A stretch of DNA of 64,000 bases from Streptomyces sp. NBC_01788 (GCF_035917575.1 NZ_CP109090.1:4650001-4714000); one strand, 5' to 3'; shown: positions 1 to 14,029, numbered from the stretch's first letter. Program-made: numbers and translations. Notes: generated by a model not told the origin, from the letters alone.

Positions 1-382
1 CTCCGGCGACGTCAGGAAGGTCGGCGAGGCGACGGTGCGCGGCGAGCACACCACGCACTACGCGGGCACGGTGAACGTCGCCGACTTCGCCGGCAAGAAC
101 TCGAACCTGCCCAAGCGCCAGATGGACGACCTGAAGAAGCAGCTCAGCAAGGCGGGGGTCACCACGGAGACCATCGACATCTGGGTCAACGACCAGGACC
201 TGCTGGTCAAGAAGGTGGAGAAGGCCGAGACGGCGACCGGCACGATGACCACCACCGCCTACTTCAGCGACTACGGAGTGAAGACCGCCGTCCAGGCGCC
301 CCCGGCCGGCGACACCAGCGACTTCAAGGACCTGATCGCGTCGCAGGGCACCGCCGCGGGCGGCAGCGGCATCAGTTCCTGA
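1..382 (+). CDS. Lipoprotein, C-terminal part (gene starts left of window)
   Basis: The reading frame is open from base 2 and ends with TGA at 380-382, giving the last 126 residues of a longer protein. The piece is polar, has no membrane segment, and alternates short strand-like stretches (for example the HYAGTV and VNDQDLLVKKV segments). This pattern fits the LppX/LprAFG-like secreted lipoprotein fold, and Streptomyces often carry such a lipoprotein gene just before rplJ. The lipobox that would prove it lies outside the window. The family call is inference; that it is a real coding end is well supported by codon bias. Confidence 0.6.
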   Translation, partial: SGDVRKVGEATVRGEHTTHYAGTVNVADFAGKNSNLPKRQMDDLKKQLSKAGVTTETIDIWVNDQDLLVKKVEKAETATGTMTTTAYFSDYGVKTAVQAPPAGDTSDFKDLIASQGTAAGGSGISS

Positions 383-402
383 GCCGCCTCCCGGGGCGGA
401 TT

Positions 403-431
403 TGCTTTGCGATGACGCCTTCCCGTACGCT
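403..431 (+). promoter_or_regulatory. Candidate promoter of rplJ-rplL
   Basis: TTGCTT at 403-408 and TACGCT at 426-431 are 17 bases apart. The -10 is good and the -35 weak. It would give a leader of about 240 bases before rplJ, as expected for an L10-regulated transcript. Confidence 0.4.
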
Positions 432-547
432 CCCACAGAAGCCAAAGACCGCTGGTCGTTGCCGTGCACTCGAACGAGGGTGCGGTGGCCGAAGGATCCG
501 CTGAACTGCGGACGACCCGCGCAGGTGACTGTGGAAGAACTCCCGGA

Positions 548-618
548 GCACACGTCGATCCCCGTGTGTGCGCCCGGTCGAGTCCGCCCCGTGCGCCTGC
601 GCCGGGGCGTTTCGTTTT
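548..618 (+). promoter_or_regulatory. L10-type leader with attenuator hairpin
   Basis: The stretch between the lipoprotein gene and rplJ holds two hairpins. The first pairs GCACACG (548-554) with CGTGTGTGC (563-571). The second is a 7-bp stem, CGCCCCG (585-591) with CGGGGCG (603-609), followed by a T-rich run at 610-618, so it looks like an intrinsic terminator placed before the gene. In many bacteria the rplJ leader binds the L10-L12 complex to shut down synthesis; the position and shape here agree with that, but binding is inferred. Confidence 0.55.
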
Positions 619-676
619 CCCCAGTCCTCCTTCGGGTCCGCGCGGTCCGAATCACCCGGAAGGAGGCCGAGGCTCT

Positions 677-1207
677 ATGGCGAGGCCCGACAAGGCTGCC
701 GCGGTTGCGGAGCTGACGGACAAGTTCCGCAGCTCCAACGCCGCCGTGCTGACCGAGTACCGCGGTCTCACCGTGGCGCAGCTCAAGACGCTGCGCCGGT
801 CGCTCGGTGAGAACGCCCAGTACGCCGTGGTGAAGAACACGCTGACCAAGATTGCGGCCAACGAGGCCGGGATCACGCTGGACGACCAGCTCTTCGCTGG
901 TCCGACGGCCGTCGCCTTCGTCACCGGTGACCCGGTGGAGTCGGCGAAGGGTCTCCGTGACTTCGCCAAGGACAACCCGAATCTCGTCATCAAGGGCGGT
1001 GTCCTTGACGGCAAGGCGCTGTCCGCCGACGAGATCAAGAAGCTTGCGGACCTCGAGTCCCGTGAGGTTCTGCTCTCCAAGCTGGCCGGTGCGTTCAAGG
1101 GCAAGCAGTCCCAGGCTGCCTCTGTCTTCCAGGCGCTCCCGTCGAAGCTCGTCCGCACCGTGGACGCGCTTCGTGCCAAGCAGGACGAGCAGGGCGGTGC
1201 CGAGTAA
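677..1207 (+). CDS. rplJ: 50S ribosomal protein L10
   Basis: L10 anchors the L7/L12 stalk on the 23S rRNA near the factor-binding site. The 176-residue product has the family N-terminus ([18 protein letters not shown]) and the central KNTL..IA.NEAG segment, and a lysine-rich C-terminal region that carries the L12-binding helix. ATG 677 was chosen over upstream in-frame codons because a strong AAGGAGG site (660-666) precedes it and the family N-terminus starts here. It is followed by rplL after 117 bases, the usual pair, and preceded by a leader that probably gives autogenous control. Confidence 0.97.
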   Translation: MARPDKAAAVAELTDKFRSSNAAVLTEYRGLTVAQLKTLRRSLGENAQYAVVKNTLTKIAANEAGITLDDQLFAGPTAVAFVTGDPVESAKGLRDFAKDNPNLVIKGGVLDGKALSADEIKKLADLESREVLLSKLAGAFKGKQSQAASVFQALPSKLVRTVDALRAKQDEQGGAE

Positions 1208-1324
1208 CTCGGCTCGCTTTCTGATCCTCGCCGCCTGACGCGGCGAGGGTCTCAGCGGGCCGACGTACGCCCGCCACACCCAGTACATCCGGCACCCGCC
1301 GAATTAGTGGAAGGATCGCCCATC

Positions 1325-1711
1325 ATGGCGAAGCTCAGCCAGGAAGACCTGCTCGCGCAGTTCGAGGAGATGACCCTCATCGAGCTCTCCGAGTTCGTTA
1401 AGGCCTTCGAGGAGAAGTTCGACGTCACCGCCGCCGCTGCCGCGCCGGTCATGATCGCCGGTGCCGCCGGTGGCGCTGCCGCCGAGGCCGTCGAGGAGCA
1501 GGACGAGTTCGACGTCGTCCTCACCGGTGCCGGCGACAAGAAGATCCAGGTCATCAAGGTCGTGCGCGAGCTGACCTCCCTCGGCCTGAAGGAGGCCAAG
1601 GACCTGGTCGACGGTGCGCCGAAGCCCGTCCTCGAGAAGGTCAACAAGGAGGCCGCGGAGAAGGCCGCCGAGTCCCTCAAGGGCGCCGGCGCCTCCGTCG
1701 AGGTCAAGTAA
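1325..1711 (+). CDS. rplL: 50S ribosomal protein L7/L12
   Basis: This acidic 128-residue protein forms the multi-copy stalk that recruits and stimulates the GTPase factors (EF-Tu, EF-G, IF2). An N-terminal dimerisation helix region (residues 1-35) is followed by an Ala/Gly-rich hinge (about 39-56) and the C-terminal factor-binding domain with the conserved KI.VIK.VRE and [10 protein letters not shown] segments. ATG 1325 follows GGAAGGA at 1309-1315; the in-frame upstream start codon would precede the ribosome site and is rejected. It is the second gene of the rplJ-rplL unit, and a hairpin follows it. Confidence 0.98.
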   Translation: MAKLSQEDLLAQFEEMTLIELSEFVKAFEEKFDVTAAAAAPVMIAGAAGGAAAEAVEEQDEFDVVLTGAGDKKIQVIKVVRELTSLGLKEAKDLVDGAPKPVLEKVNKEAAEKAAESLKGAGASVEVK

Positions 1712-1784
1712 GACCTCACGGGTCCGCCAAGGACTCCTGCGCGCTGAACACGGCCCCGTAGGGCTGTAACGCGAACGCACCGAG

Positions 1785-1812
1785 GAGCGATCATCCATCC
1801 GGGTGGTCGCTC
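1785..1812 (+). terminator. Hairpin after rplL
   Basis: GAGCGATCATCC (1785-1796) pairs with GGGTGGTCGCTC (1801-1812) over a 4-base loop, 12 pairs including G-U. There is no T-run, so it may end only part of the transcripts and let the rest read into rpoB. Confidence 0.55.
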
Positions 1813-1844
1813 TTCGGCGTTCGAGGGGGCCGGTGCAGGCTGCC

Positions 1845-1872
1845 TTGCACCCGCGGCAGGGAGGGGTATGGT
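1845..1872 (+). promoter_or_regulatory. Upstream candidate promoter of rpoBC
   Basis: TTGCAC (1845-1850) and TATGGT (1867-1872) with a 16-base spacer, just past the rplL hairpin. Plausible but weaker than the promoter at 2110. The 609-base gap between rplL and rpoB shows no coding sequence beyond these signals and a long untranslated leader. Confidence 0.35.
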
Positions 1873-2109
1873 GATCTTCGTCGTGCCTCCAGAGCTTCCG
1901 GCGGCGGGCTGCACGTGACGATGGCAGCATCCGGTTTGGCCATGGGAGGCCTTGACGAACCGCACGCAGCGCGCAATTCTCAGGGACGCGTCGTCACAAG
2001 GATCCGAATCCGAGGCATGGATCGACGACGAAGAGGGCAGTATCAGGGTGCGTTGAGGGCAGGCATGCCGCAGACGTTGACAACTACGAGGGTCTCAAAA
2101 AACCCGCAC

Positions 2110-2138
2110 TGGACATCAGTGTGCCATGTGGCTACACT
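2110..2138 (+). promoter_or_regulatory. Main rpoBC promoter
   Basis: TGGACA (2110-2115) and TACACT (2133-2138) with a 17-base spacer are a close match to the principal sigma factor (HrdB) consensus. It lies about 180 bases before the rpoB start, giving a long structured leader. It lets the polymerase genes be expressed independently of rplJ-rplL. Confidence 0.7.
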
Positions 2139-2320
2139 GACCCTTTGCGCTGCCTGTTAGCTGTCCCCTGCCCGTCACCAGGGGCATGCCCTCGCCTCAG
2201 CGATGACGACCAGATCATCCTTGACCTGGCCTTTCGGCCCGATCAGGACGACCTGTCCGCAAGCGTCGGCGGGGGGCCGGTACGCGCGTAGTGAGTCCGA
2301 GCCCTCGGAAGGACCCCCTC

Positions 2321-5300
2321 TTGGCCGCCTCGCGCAACGCCTCGACCGCGAATACGAACAACGGCGCCAGCACCGCCCCGCTGCGCATCTCCTTTGCAAA
2401 GATCAAGGAGCCCCTCGAGGTTCCGAACCTTCTCGCGCTGCAAACCGAGAGCTTCGACTGGCTGCTCGGCAACGACGCGTGGAAGGCTCGCGTCGAGGAC
2501 GCTCTGGAGTCCGGTCAGGACGTCCCCACCAAGTCCGGCCTCGAGGAGATCTTCGAGGAGATCTCCCCGATCGAGGACTTCTCCGGGTCGATGTCGCTGA
2601 CGTTCCGCGACCACCGCTTCGAGCCGCCCAAGAACTCGATCGACGAGTGCAAGGAGCGCGACTTCACGTTCGCGGCCCCGCTCTTCGTCACCGCTGAGTT
2701 CACCAACAACGAGACCGGCGAGATCAAGTCCCAGACCGTCTTCATGGGCGACTTCCCGCTCATGACGAACAAGGGCACTTTCGTCATCAACGGCACCGAG
2801 CGTGTCGTGGTGTCCCAGCTGGTCCGTTCCCCCGGTGTCTACTTCGACTCCTCCATCGACAAGACGTCCGACAAGGACATCTTCTCCGCCAAGATCATCC
2901 CGTCCCGGGGTGCCTGGCTGGAGATGGAGATCGACAAGCGCGACATGGTCGGTGTCCGCATCGACCGCAAGCGCAAGCAGTCGGTCACCGTCCTGCTGAA
3001 GGCGCTCGGCTGGACCAACGAGCAGATCCTCGAGGAGTTCGGCGAGTACGAGTCGATGCGCGCCACCCTGGAGAAGGACCACACCCAGGGCCAGGACGAC
3101 GCGCTGCTGGACATCTACCGCAAGCTGCGCCCGGGCGAGCCCCCCACGCGTGAGGCCGCGCAGACGCTGCTCGAGAACCTGTACTTCAACCCCAAGCGCT
3201 ACGACCTGGCCAAGGTCGGCCGCTACAAGGTCAACAAGAAGCTGGGTGCGGACGCCCCGCTGGACGCGGGCATCCTGACCGTCGAGGACGTCATCTCGAC
3301 GATCAAGTACCTGGTGAAGCTGCACGCCGGCGAGATCGAGACCACCGGTGACAACGGCGGGATGATCGTCGTCGAGACCGACGACATCGACCACTTCGGC
3401 AACCGCCGTCTGCGCAGCGTGGGCGAGCTCATCCAGAACCAGGTCCGCACCGGTCTGGCCCGTATGGAGCGCGTCGTCCGCGAGCGCATGACCACGCAGG
3501 ACGTCGAGGCGATCACGCCGCAGACCCTGATCAACATCCGGCCGGTCGTCGCCTCCATCAAGGAGTTCTTCGGCACCAGCCAGCTGTCGCAGTTCATGGA
3601 CCAGAACAACCCGCTGTCGGGTCTCACCCACAAGCGCCGCCTGTCGGCCCTTGGCCCGGGTGGTCTCTCCCGTGAGCGGGCCGGCTTCGAGGTCCGTGAC
3701 GTGCACCCCTCGCACTACGGCCGCATGTGCCCGATCGAGACGCCTGAAGGCCCGAACATCGGTCTGATCGGCTCGCTCGCCTCCTACGGCCGGGTCAACG
3801 CGTTCGGGTTCGTCGAGACCCCGTACCGCAAGGTCAACGACGGCCAGGTCACCGACGAGGTCGACTACCTGACCGCCGACGAGGAGGACCGCTTCGTCAT
3901 CGCGCAGGCCAACGCCACGCTCGGCGACGACCTGCGGTTCGCCGAGGCCCGCGTGCTGGTCCGCCGCCGTGGCGGCGAGGTCGACTACGTCAGCCCCGAG
4001 GACGTCGACTACATGGACGTCTCGCCGCGCCAGATGGTGTCGGTCGCGACCGCCATGATCCCCTTCCTCGAGCACGACGACGCCAACCGTGCCCTCATGG
4101 GCGCGAACATGATGCGCCAGGCCGTTCCGCTCATCAAGTCGGAGTCCCCGCTCGTCGGCACCGGCATGGAGTACCGCTCCGCCGTCGACGCCGGCGACGT
4201 CGTCAAGGCCGAGAAGGCCGGTGTGGTCCAGGAGATCTCCGCCGACTACATCACCACGACCAACGACGACGGCACGTACATCACGTACCGCCTGGCCAAG
4301 TTCGCCCGTTCCAACCAGGGCACCTCGGTCAACCAGAAGGTCATCGTCAACGAGGGCGACCGTGTCATCGAGGGCCAGGTCCTCGCCGACGGCCCGGCCA
4401 CCCAGAACGGCGAGATGGCGCTCGGCAAGAACCTGCTGGTCGCGTTCATGCCGTGGGAGGGTCACAACTACGAGGACGCGATCATCCTGTCGCAGCGCCT
4501 CGTCCAGGACGACGTCCTCTCCTCGATCCACATCGAGGAGCACGAGGTCGACGCCCGTGACACCAAGCTCGGCCCCGAGGAGATCACCCGGGACATCCCG
4601 AACGTCTCCGAGGAGGTCCTCGCCGACCTCGACGAGCGCGGCATCATCCGCATCGGCGCCGAGGTCATCGCCGGCGACATCCTCGTCGGCAAGGTGACCC
4701 CGAAGGGCGAGACCGAGCTGACCCCCGAGGAGCGCCTGCTGCGCGCGATCTTCGGTGAGAAGGCCCGTGAGGTCCGTGACACCTCGCTGAAGGTGCCGCA
4801 CGGCGAGACCGGCAAGGTCATCGGCGTGCGCGTCTTCGATCGCGAGGAGGGCGACGAGCTGCCGCCGGGCGTGAACCAGCTGGTCCGCGTCTACGTCGCG
4901 CAGAAGCGCAAGATCACCGACGGTGACAAGCTCGCCGGCCGTCACGGCAACAAGGGCGTCATCTCGAAGATCCTGCCGATCGAGGACATGCCGTTCCTGG
5001 AGGACGGCACCCCGGTCGACATCATCCTCAACCCGCTGGGTGTGCCGTCCCGAATGAACCCGGGACAGGTCCTGGAGATCCACCTCGGCTGGCTCGCCAG
5101 CCGCGGCTGGGACGTCTCCGGCCTCGCGGACGAGTGGGCCGAGCGCCTCCAGGCCATCGGCGCCGACCAGGTCGCCCCCGGCACCAACGTGGCCACCCCG
5201 GTCTTCGACGGTGCCCGTGAGGACGAGCTGGCGGGTCTGCTCCAGCACACCATCCCGAACCGCGACGGCGACCGCATGGTCCTCCCGTCCGGCAAGGCGC

Positions 5301-5806
5301 AGCTGTTCGACGGCCGTAGCGGTGAGCCGTTCCCGGAACCGATCTCGGTCGGCTACATGTACATCCTGAAGCTGCACCACCTGGTCGACGACAAGCTGCA
5401 CGCGCGTTCGACCGGTCCGTACTCGATGATCACCCAGCAGCCGCTGGGTGGTAAGGCCCAGTTCGGTGGCCAGCGCTTCGGCGAGATGGAGGTGTGGGCC
5501 CTCGAGGCCTACGGCGCCGCCTACGCCCTCCAGGAGCTGCTGACCATCAAGTCCGACGACGTCACCGGCCGCGTGAAGGTCTACGAGGCCATCGTCAAGG
5601 GCGAGAACATCCCCGAGCCCGGCATCCCCGAGTCCTTCAAGGTGCTCATCAAGGAGATGCAGTCCCTGTGCCTGAACGTGGAGGTGCTGTCCAGCGACGG
5701 TATGTCCATCGAGATGCGTGACACCGACGAGGATGTCTTCCGCGCCGCGGAGGAGCTCGGCATCGACCTGTCCCGGCGCGAGCCGAGCAGCGTCGAAGAG
5801 GTCTGA
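2321..5806 (+). CDS. rpoB: DNA-directed RNA polymerase beta subunit
   Basis: Beta subunit of core RNA polymerase, forming one side of the active-site cleft. The TTG at 2321 was chosen over GTG 2291 because GGAAGGA (2307-2313) lies 7 bases ahead of it and the product, 1161 residues starting MAASRNAST, matches the length I know for the S. coelicolor protein. The rifampicin pocket [20 protein letters not shown] is wild type, with H437 and S442 intact, so the strain should be sensitive. The switch region RPSHYGRM-like segment ([16 protein letters not shown]) and the C-terminal [17 protein letters not shown] segment are present. It heads the rpoB-rpoC pair. Confidence 0.98.
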   Translation: MAASRNASTANTNNGASTAPLRISFAKIKEPLEVPNLLALQTESFDWLLGNDAWKARVEDALESGQDVPTKSGLEEIFEEISPIEDFSGSMSLTFRDHRFEPPKNSIDECKERDFTFAAPLFVTAEFTNNETGEIKSQTVFMGDFPLMTNKGTFVINGTERVVVSQLVRSPGVYFDSSIDKTSDKDIFSAKIIPSRGAWLEMEIDKRDMVGVRIDRKRKQSVTVLLKALGWTNEQILEEFGEYESMRATLEKDHTQGQDDALLDIYRKLRPGEPPTREAAQTLLENLYFNPKRYDLAKVGRYKVNKKLGADAPLDAGILTVEDVISTIKYLVKLHAGEIETTGDNGGMIVVETDDIDHFGNRRLRSVGELIQNQVRTGLARMERVVRERMTTQDVEAITPQTLINIRPVVASIKEFFGTSQLSQFMDQNNPLSGLTHKRRLSALGPGGLSRERAGFEVRDVHPSHYGRMCPIETPEGPNIGLIGSLASYGRVNAFGFVETPYRKVNDGQVTDEVDYLTADEEDRFVIAQANATLGDDLRFAEARVLVRRRGGEVDYVSPEDVDYMDVSPRQMVSVATAMIPFLEHDDANRALMGANMMRQAVPLIKSESPLVGTGMEYRSAVDAGDVVKAEKAGVVQEISADYITTTNDDGTYITYRLAKFARSNQGTSVNQKVIVNEGDRVIEGQVLADGPATQNGEMALGKNLLVAFMPWEGHNYEDAIILSQRLVQDDVLSSIHIEEHEVDARDTKLGPEEITRDIPNVSEEVLADLDERGIIRIGAEVIAGDILVGKVTPKGETELTPEERLLRAIFGEKAREVRDTSLKVPHGETGKVIGVRVFDREEGDELPPGVNQLVRVYVAQKRKITDGDKLAGRHGNKGVISKILPIEDMPFLEDGTPVDIILNPLGVPSRMNPGQVLEIHLGWLASRGWDVSGLADEWAERLQAIGADQVAPGTNVATPVFDGAREDELAGLLQHTIPNRDGDRMVLPSGKAQLFDGRSGEPFPEPISVGYMYILKLHHLVDDKLHARSTGPYSMITQQPLGGKAQFGGQRFGEMEVWALEAYGAAYALQELLTIKSDDVTGRVKVYEAIVKGENIPEPGIPESFKVLIKEMQSLCLNVEVLSSDGMSIEMRDTDEDVFRAAEELGIDLSRREPSSVEEV

Positions 5807-5814
5807 CGGGAGTC

Positions 5815-5844
5815 CGGCGGGCCTCCTGACCAGGAGGCCCGCCG
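5815..5844 (+). other. Perfect hairpin between rpoB and rpoC
   Basis: CGGCGGGCCTCCT (5815-5827) pairs perfectly with AGGAGGCCCGCCG (5832-5844) over a 4-base loop, 9 bases after the rpoB stop. No T-run follows. It may act as a pause, partial terminator or RNA processing site that tunes the beta to beta-prime ratio. Confidence 0.65.
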
Positions 5845-5902
5845 ACCCCCAGGCCCCCGTTTCAGACCACAGACTTACAACCCTGAGAGGGATTGACGCA
5901 TA

Positions 5903-9802
<3,900 letters not shown>

Positions 9803-9814
9803 GCGAGCAGCTTG

Positions 9815-9850
9815 AAGGGCGGCCACTCCCACTGCGGGGTGGCCGCCCTT
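9815..9850 (+). terminator. Terminator of rpoBC
   Basis: AAGGGCGGCCAC from 9815 pairs with GTGGCCGCCCTT ending at 9850, a long GC-rich stem 12 bases after the rpoC stop. Confidence 0.8.
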
Positions 9851-9987
9851 CGGCGTGTCCGCAGCGTGATTCGGCCATGGATGTCCGATGAAGTTCGTTC
9901 AGTCCCCGAACGGGCGCGCCGTCCCGTAACGAGATGGCCCCCTTTGGCGCATGATGGAAGGACACGCGCGGTCCGGGGGAGGTCCCA

Positions 9988-10581
9988 GTGTCGTACCAAC
10001 CGTCGTATCCGTCATGGCAGCCGATGCAGCCCATGCAGCCGATGCAGCCCATGCAGTCCTGGCAGGGGGGACAGGGGGTCCCGCAGCCGTGGCAGGGCCC
10101 GGGCAGCCCGTCGATGCTGGCTTCCCACGCCGACCGCGAGCGGGCCGTGGACGTGCTCAGGGCGGGATTCGGCGAGGGCCGCCTGGACGAACGGGAACTC
10201 GACCAGCGCATCGCACGGGCGTACCAGGCGCGTACGGTCGGGGAGCTGGCGCTGCTGGTGGCGGACCTGCCGCAGGGGCCGGTGCCGCTCACCTCGGCGG
10301 TGGCCCCGATCGCGCCGTCCACGTTCCTGCCGGTGCCGCCGCCCACCAACGGCAAGGCCGTCGGCTCCCTGGTCTGCGGGGTGCTCACGCTGATGACGGC
10401 CGGTGTGACGGGCCTGCCGGCGGTGGTCCTGGGACACGCCGCCCGCGCGGAGATGCGGCGCACCGGGGAGGGCGGTGACGGCCTCGCGCTGGCCGGCCTG
10501 GTCCTGGGCTGGCTGTCCGTCGCGGGCTGGGCGGTGGTCCTGACCCTGCTGGTCATCGCCGGGATCGCGGGGTCGGGATGA
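9988..10581 (+). CDS. DUF1707/DUF4190-type small membrane protein
   Basis: A 197-residue protein of unknown role. The N-terminal 30 residues are rich in Gln, Pro and Met with repeated QPM. Residues about 45-90 (HADRERAVDVLR.GFGEGRLDERELDQRIARAY.ARTVGEL..L..DLP) are a clear DUF1707 domain, common in actinobacterial membrane proteins. Two hydrophobic segments follow at about 115-140 and 165-195, the arrangement seen in DUF4190 proteins. GTG 9988 follows GGGGGAGG. It is a single gene between the rpoBC terminator and the str promoter. I know no biochemical function for the family. Confidence 0.85.
   Translation: MSYQPSYPSWQPMQPMQPMQPMQSWQGGQGVPQPWQGPGSPSMLASHADRERAVDVLRAGFGEGRLDERELDQRIARAYQARTVGELALLVADLPQGPVPLTSAVAPIAPSTFLPVPPPTNGKAVGSLVCGVLTLMTAGVTGLPAVVLGHAARAEMRRTGEGGDGLALAGLVLGWLSVAGWAVVLTLLVIAGIAGSG
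10018..10056 (+). repeat. Short coding repeat (QPM) in the DUF1707 gene
   Basis: A 9-base unit reading about CAGCCSATG is repeated four times, encoding QPM four times in a row. It is a likely site of length variation by slippage. Confidence 0.8.
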
Positions 10582-10688
10582 CGCGGGCATTCCGCTGTTC
10601 GAAGATCACATTCCGTGAATTCGAAGATCGCCCGCGGGTCCCCGACTTGACAAGACCCGCGGGGCGCGGCGGGCGGGGCCCATTTGTT

Positions 10689-10717
10689 TTGACCACAGCG
10701 AATGAGGTAGGTACGCT
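10689..10717 (+). promoter_or_regulatory. Promoter of the str operon
   Basis: TTGACC (10689-10694) and TACGCT (10712-10717) with a 17-base spacer, an excellent HrdB-type promoter. Start of transcription would be near 10724, leaving a leader of about 190 bases before rpsL. The 332-base gap (10582-10913) holds this promoter and leader and no gene that I can support. Confidence 0.75.
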
Positions 10718-10913
10718 CAGACCTTGTGCCTGGGGTGTGCCCTGGCTTTCGTGCGTGCCTTCAAACCGCACCGGGAGCCGTTGACGGCCACCGTGATCTA
10801 GCGCCTCTTTCTGCCTTGCGGTGGGAGTCTGCGGGATTCGACACACCCGACCGCGTGGGTCGGCGGTGTTCCAGGTTAGCTGTACCCATCGGCACACAGA
10901 AACCGGAGAAGTA

Positions 10914-11285
10914 GTGCCTACGATCCAGCAGCTGGTCCGCAAGGGCCGGCAGGACAAGGTCGAGAAGAACAAGACGCCCGCACTCGAGGGTTCGCCCCAG
11001 CGTCGTGGCGTCTGCACGCGTGTGTTCACGACCACTCCGAAGAAGCCGAACTCGGCCCTCCGTAAGGTCGCGCGTGTGCGTCTGACCAGCGGCATCGAGG
11101 TCACGGCTTACATTCCGGGTGAGGGACACAACCTGCAGGAGCACTCCATCGTGCTCGTGCGCGGCGGCCGTGTGAAGGACCTGCCGGGTGTTCGCTACAA
11201 GATCATCCGCGGTTCGCTCGACACCCAGGGTGTCAAGAACCGCAAGCAGGCTCGCAGCCGTTACGGCGCCAAGAAGGAGAAGTAA
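10914..11285 (+). CDS. rpsL: 30S ribosomal protein S12
   Basis: S12 sits at the decoding centre of the small subunit and controls accuracy. The 123-residue product starts at GTG 10914 after an AACCGGAGAAG site and begins [11 protein letters not shown]. The streptomycin-related residues K43 (in TPKKPNSA) and K88 (in RVKDLPG) are wild type, so no resistance allele is present. C34 and the D89 of the KDLPGVRY loop, the site modified in some bacteria, are also present. It is the first gene of rpsL-rpsG-fusA-tuf, 2 bases before rpsG. Confidence 0.98.
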   Translation: MPTIQQLVRKGRQDKVEKNKTPALEGSPQRRGVCTRVFTTTPKKPNSALRKVARVRLTSGIEVTAYIPGEGHNLQEHSIVLVRGGRVKDLPGVRYKIIRGSLDTQGVKNRKQARSRYGAKKEK

Positions 11286-11287
11286 GA

Positions 11288-11758
11288 ATGCCTCGTAAGG
11301 GCCCCGCCCCGAAGCGCCCGGTCATCATCGACCCGGTCTACGGCTCTCCTCTGGTGACCTCCCTGATCAACAAGGTGCTGCTGAACGGCAAGCGCTCCAC
11401 CGCCGAGCGCATCGTCTACGGTGCCATGGAGGGTCTGCGTGAGAAGACGGGCAACGACCCGATCATCACGCTGAAGCGCGCGCTTGAGAACATCAAGCCG
11501 ACCCTCGAGGTCAAGTCCCGTCGTGTCGGTGGCGCCACGTACCAGGTTCCGATCGAGGTCAAGCCCGGTCGTGCCAACACCCTGGCGCTGCGCTGGCTGG
11601 TCGGTTACTCCCGCGCCCGTCGCGAGAAGACCATGACCGAGCGCCTGCTCAACGAGCTCCTCGACGCCTCCAACGGCCTCGGTGCCGCGGTGAAGAAGCG
11701 CGAGGACACGCACAAGATGGCCGAGTCCAACAAGGCCTTCGCGCACTACCGCTGGTAG
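11288..11758 (+). CDS. rpsG: 30S ribosomal protein S7
   Basis: S7 nucleates assembly of the small-subunit head and contacts the E-site tRNA. The 156-residue product begins [10 protein letters not shown] and contains the family segments [17 protein letters not shown] and [17 protein letters not shown] 11288 follows AAGGAGAAG, which overlaps the end of rpsL, so the two are probably translationally coupled. fusA follows after 39 bases. Confidence 0.98.
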   Translation: MPRKGPAPKRPVIIDPVYGSPLVTSLINKVLLNGKRSTAERIVYGAMEGLREKTGNDPIITLKRALENIKPTLEVKSRRVGGATYQVPIEVKPGRANTLALRWLVGYSRARREKTMTERLLNELLDASNGLGAAVKKREDTHKMAESNKAFAHYRW

Positions 11759-11797
11759 TCGCTACCCCATCGAGAACCGAGAGAAGACTGAAGCCTT

Positions 11798-13924
11798 ATG
11801 GCTACCACTTCACTTGACCTGGCCCATGTCCGCAACATCGGGATCATGGCCCACATCGACGCGGGCAAGACGACCACCACCGAGCGGATCCTGTTCTACA
11901 CCGGTGTGTCCTACAAGATCGGTGAGACCCACGAGGGTTCCGCCACGATGGACTGGATGGAGCAGGAGCAGGAGCGTGGCATCACGATCACCTCTGCTGC
12001 CACCACCTGTCACTGGCCGCTGGACAACGTCGACCACACGATCAACATCATCGACACGCCGGGTCACGTCGACTTCACCGTCGAGGTGGAGCGCTCCCTG
12101 CGTGTGCTCGACGGTGCCGTGACGGTGTTCGACGGCGTCGCCGGTGTCGAGCCCCAGTCCGAGACGGTGTGGCGTCAGGCGGACCGCTACGGCGTTCCCC
12201 GCATCTGCTTCGTGAACAAGCTCGACCGCACCGGTGCCGAGTTCCACCGCTGCGTCGACATGATCAAGGACCGCCTGGGCGCGCAGCCGCTGGTCATGCA
12301 GCTGCCGATCGGTGCCGAGGCCGACTTCAAGGGCGTTGTGGACCTGGTCCGCATGAAGGCGCTCGTGTGGTCCGCCGAGGCCGCCAAGGGCGAGATGTAC
12401 GACGTCGTCGACATCCCGGCCACGCACACCGAGGCCGCCGAGGAGTGGCACGGCAAGCTGGTCGAGGCCGTCGCGGAGAACGACGAAGAGATCATGGAGC
12501 TGTACCTGGAGGGCAACGAGCCCACCGAGGAGCAGCTGCACGCCGCGATCCGTCGTATCACCATCGCGTCCGGCAAGGCCTCCGAGACCACGATCACCCC
12601 GGTGTTCTGTGGCACCGCGTTCAAGAACAAGGGCGTCCAGCCCCTGCTCGACGCGGTCGTGCGCTACCTCCCCACGCCGCTCGACGTCGAGGCCATCGAG
12701 GGCCACGCCGTGGGCAACGCGGAAGAGGTCATCAAGCGCAAGCCGTCCGAGGACGAGCCGCTGGCCGCCCTCGCGTTCAAGATCATGAGCGACCCGCACC
12801 TGGGCAAGCTCACCTTCGTCCGGGTCTACTCGGGCCGCCTGGAGTCCGGCACCGCCGTGCTGAACTCCGTCAAGGGCAAGAAGGAGCGCATCGGCAAGAT
12901 CTACCGCATGCACGCCAACAAGCGTGAGGAGATCCCGTCGGTGGGCGCCGGTGACATCGTCGCCGTCATGGGTCTGAAGCAGACCACGACCGGTGAGACG
13001 CTGTCCGACGACAAGAACCCGGTCATCCTGGAGTCCATGGACTTCCCGGCGCCGGTCATCCAGGTCGCCATCGAGCCCAAGTCGAAGGGCGACCAGGAGA
13101 AGCTGGGCATCGCGATCCAGCGCCTGGCCGAGGAGGACCCGTCCTTCCAGGTCCACTCGGACGAGGAGACCGGCCAGACCATCATCGGCGGTATGGGCGA
13201 GCTGCACCTCGAGGTGCTGGTCGACCGCATGCGCCGTGAGTTCAAGGTCGAGGCCAACGTCGGCAAGCCGCAGGTCGCCTACCGCGAGACCATCCGCAAG
13301 GCGGTCGAGCGGGTCGACTACACGCACAAGAAGCAGACTGGTGGTACCGGCCAGTTCGCCAAGGTGCAGATCGCGATCGAGCCGATCGAGGGCGGCGACG
13401 CCTCGTACGAGTTCGTGAACAAGGTCACCGGTGGTCGCGTTCCGAAGGAGTACATCCCCTCGGTCGACGCCGGCGCCCAGGAAGCGATGCAGTTCGGCAT
13501 CCTGGCCGGCTACGAGATGACGGGCGTCCGCGTCACGCTTCTCGACGGTGGCTACCACGAGGTCGACTCCTCCGAGCTCGCGTTCAAGATCGCCGGTTCG
13601 CAGGCCTTCAAGGAGGCCGCGCGCAAGGCCAGCCCCGTGCTGCTCGAGCCGATGATGGCCGTCGAGGTCACCACGCCCGAGGACTACATGGGTGAGGTCA
13701 TCGGCGACATCAACTCCCGCCGTGGCCAGATCCAGGCCATGGAGGAGCGGGCGGGTGCCCGTGTCGTGAAGGGCCTCGTGCCCCTCTCGGAGATGTTCGG
13801 CTACGTCGGCGACCTCCGCAGCAAGACGTCGGGTCGCGCAAGCTACTCGATGCAGTTCGACTCCTACGCCGAGGTTCCGCGGAACGTCGCCGAGGAGATC
13901 ATCGCGAAGGCCAAGGGCGAGTAA
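11798..13924 (+). CDS. fusA: Elongation factor G
   Basis: EF-G is the GTPase that drives tRNA-mRNA translocation and, with RRF, ribosome recycling. The 708-residue product shows the G1 loop [13 protein letters not shown] (about 18-30), switch [13 protein letters not shown] (G4) and the downstream domains ending in the typical YVGDLRS.T.GR.S..M.F segment. ATG 11798 follows GAGAGAAG. Third gene of the str operon, followed by an extended hairpin before tuf. Confidence 0.98.
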   Translation: MATTSLDLAHVRNIGIMAHIDAGKTTTTERILFYTGVSYKIGETHEGSATMDWMEQEQERGITITSAATTCHWPLDNVDHTINIIDTPGHVDFTVEVERSLRVLDGAVTVFDGVAGVEPQSETVWRQADRYGVPRICFVNKLDRTGAEFHRCVDMIKDRLGAQPLVMQLPIGAEADFKGVVDLVRMKALVWSAEAAKGEMYDVVDIPATHTEAAEEWHGKLVEAVAENDEEIMELYLEGNEPTEEQLHAAIRRITIASGKASETTITPVFCGTAFKNKGVQPLLDAVVRYLPTPLDVEAIEGHAVGNAEEVIKRKPSEDEPLAALAFKIMSDPHLGKLTFVRVYSGRLESGTAVLNSVKGKKERIGKIYRMHANKREEIPSVGAGDIVAVMGLKQTTTGETLSDDKNPVILESMDFPAPVIQVAIEPKSKGDQEKLGIAIQRLAEEDPSFQVHSDEETGQTIIGGMGELHLEVLVDRMRREFKVEANVGKPQVAYRETIRKAVERVDYTHKKQTGGTGQFAKVQIAIEPIEGGDASYEFVNKVTGGRVPKEYIPSVDAGAQEAMQFGILAGYEMTGVRVTLLDGGYHEVDSSELAFKIAGSQAFKEAARKASPVLLEPMMAVEVTTPEDYMGEVIGDINSRRGQIQAMEERAGARVVKGLVPLSEMFGYVGDLRSKTSGRASYSMQFDSYAEVPRNVAEEIIAKAKGE

Positions 13925-13955
13925 CTCACCTGAGTTCCAGCCTTTAGGCTTGACT

Positions 13956-14029
13956 CCGGAGCCTCTCGGGGCATTCCACGGATTCGCGGCCATTCGCCGC
14001 GCACCCGGAGGAATGCCCCGGAGCTCCGG
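13956..14029 (+). other. Large hairpin between fusA and tuf
   Basis: CGGGGCATTCC (13967-13977) pairs perfectly with GGAATGCCCCG (14010-14020). An outer arm CCGGAG (13956-13961) pairs with CTCCGG (14024-14029), and an inner hairpin CGCGG/CCGCG lies inside the loop. This is most of the 173-base fusA-tuf gap. In other Streptomyces tuf1 has its own promoter in this gap, and this structure could be a read-through attenuator that separates the two. Confidence 0.65.

Noticed and set aside
402..716. ORF across the rplJ leader
   Set aside because: It covers the structured leader, has no ribosome site, and the frame overlaps the start of rplJ.
2077..2082. TTGACA as an rpoB -35 element
   Set aside because: The region 16 to 18 bases downstream is A-rich (AAAAAC) without a TAnnnT -10.
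1915..2160. Small ORF in the rplL-rpoB gap
   Set aside because: Codon use does not match the organism, no ribosome site, and it overlaps the rpoBC promoter.
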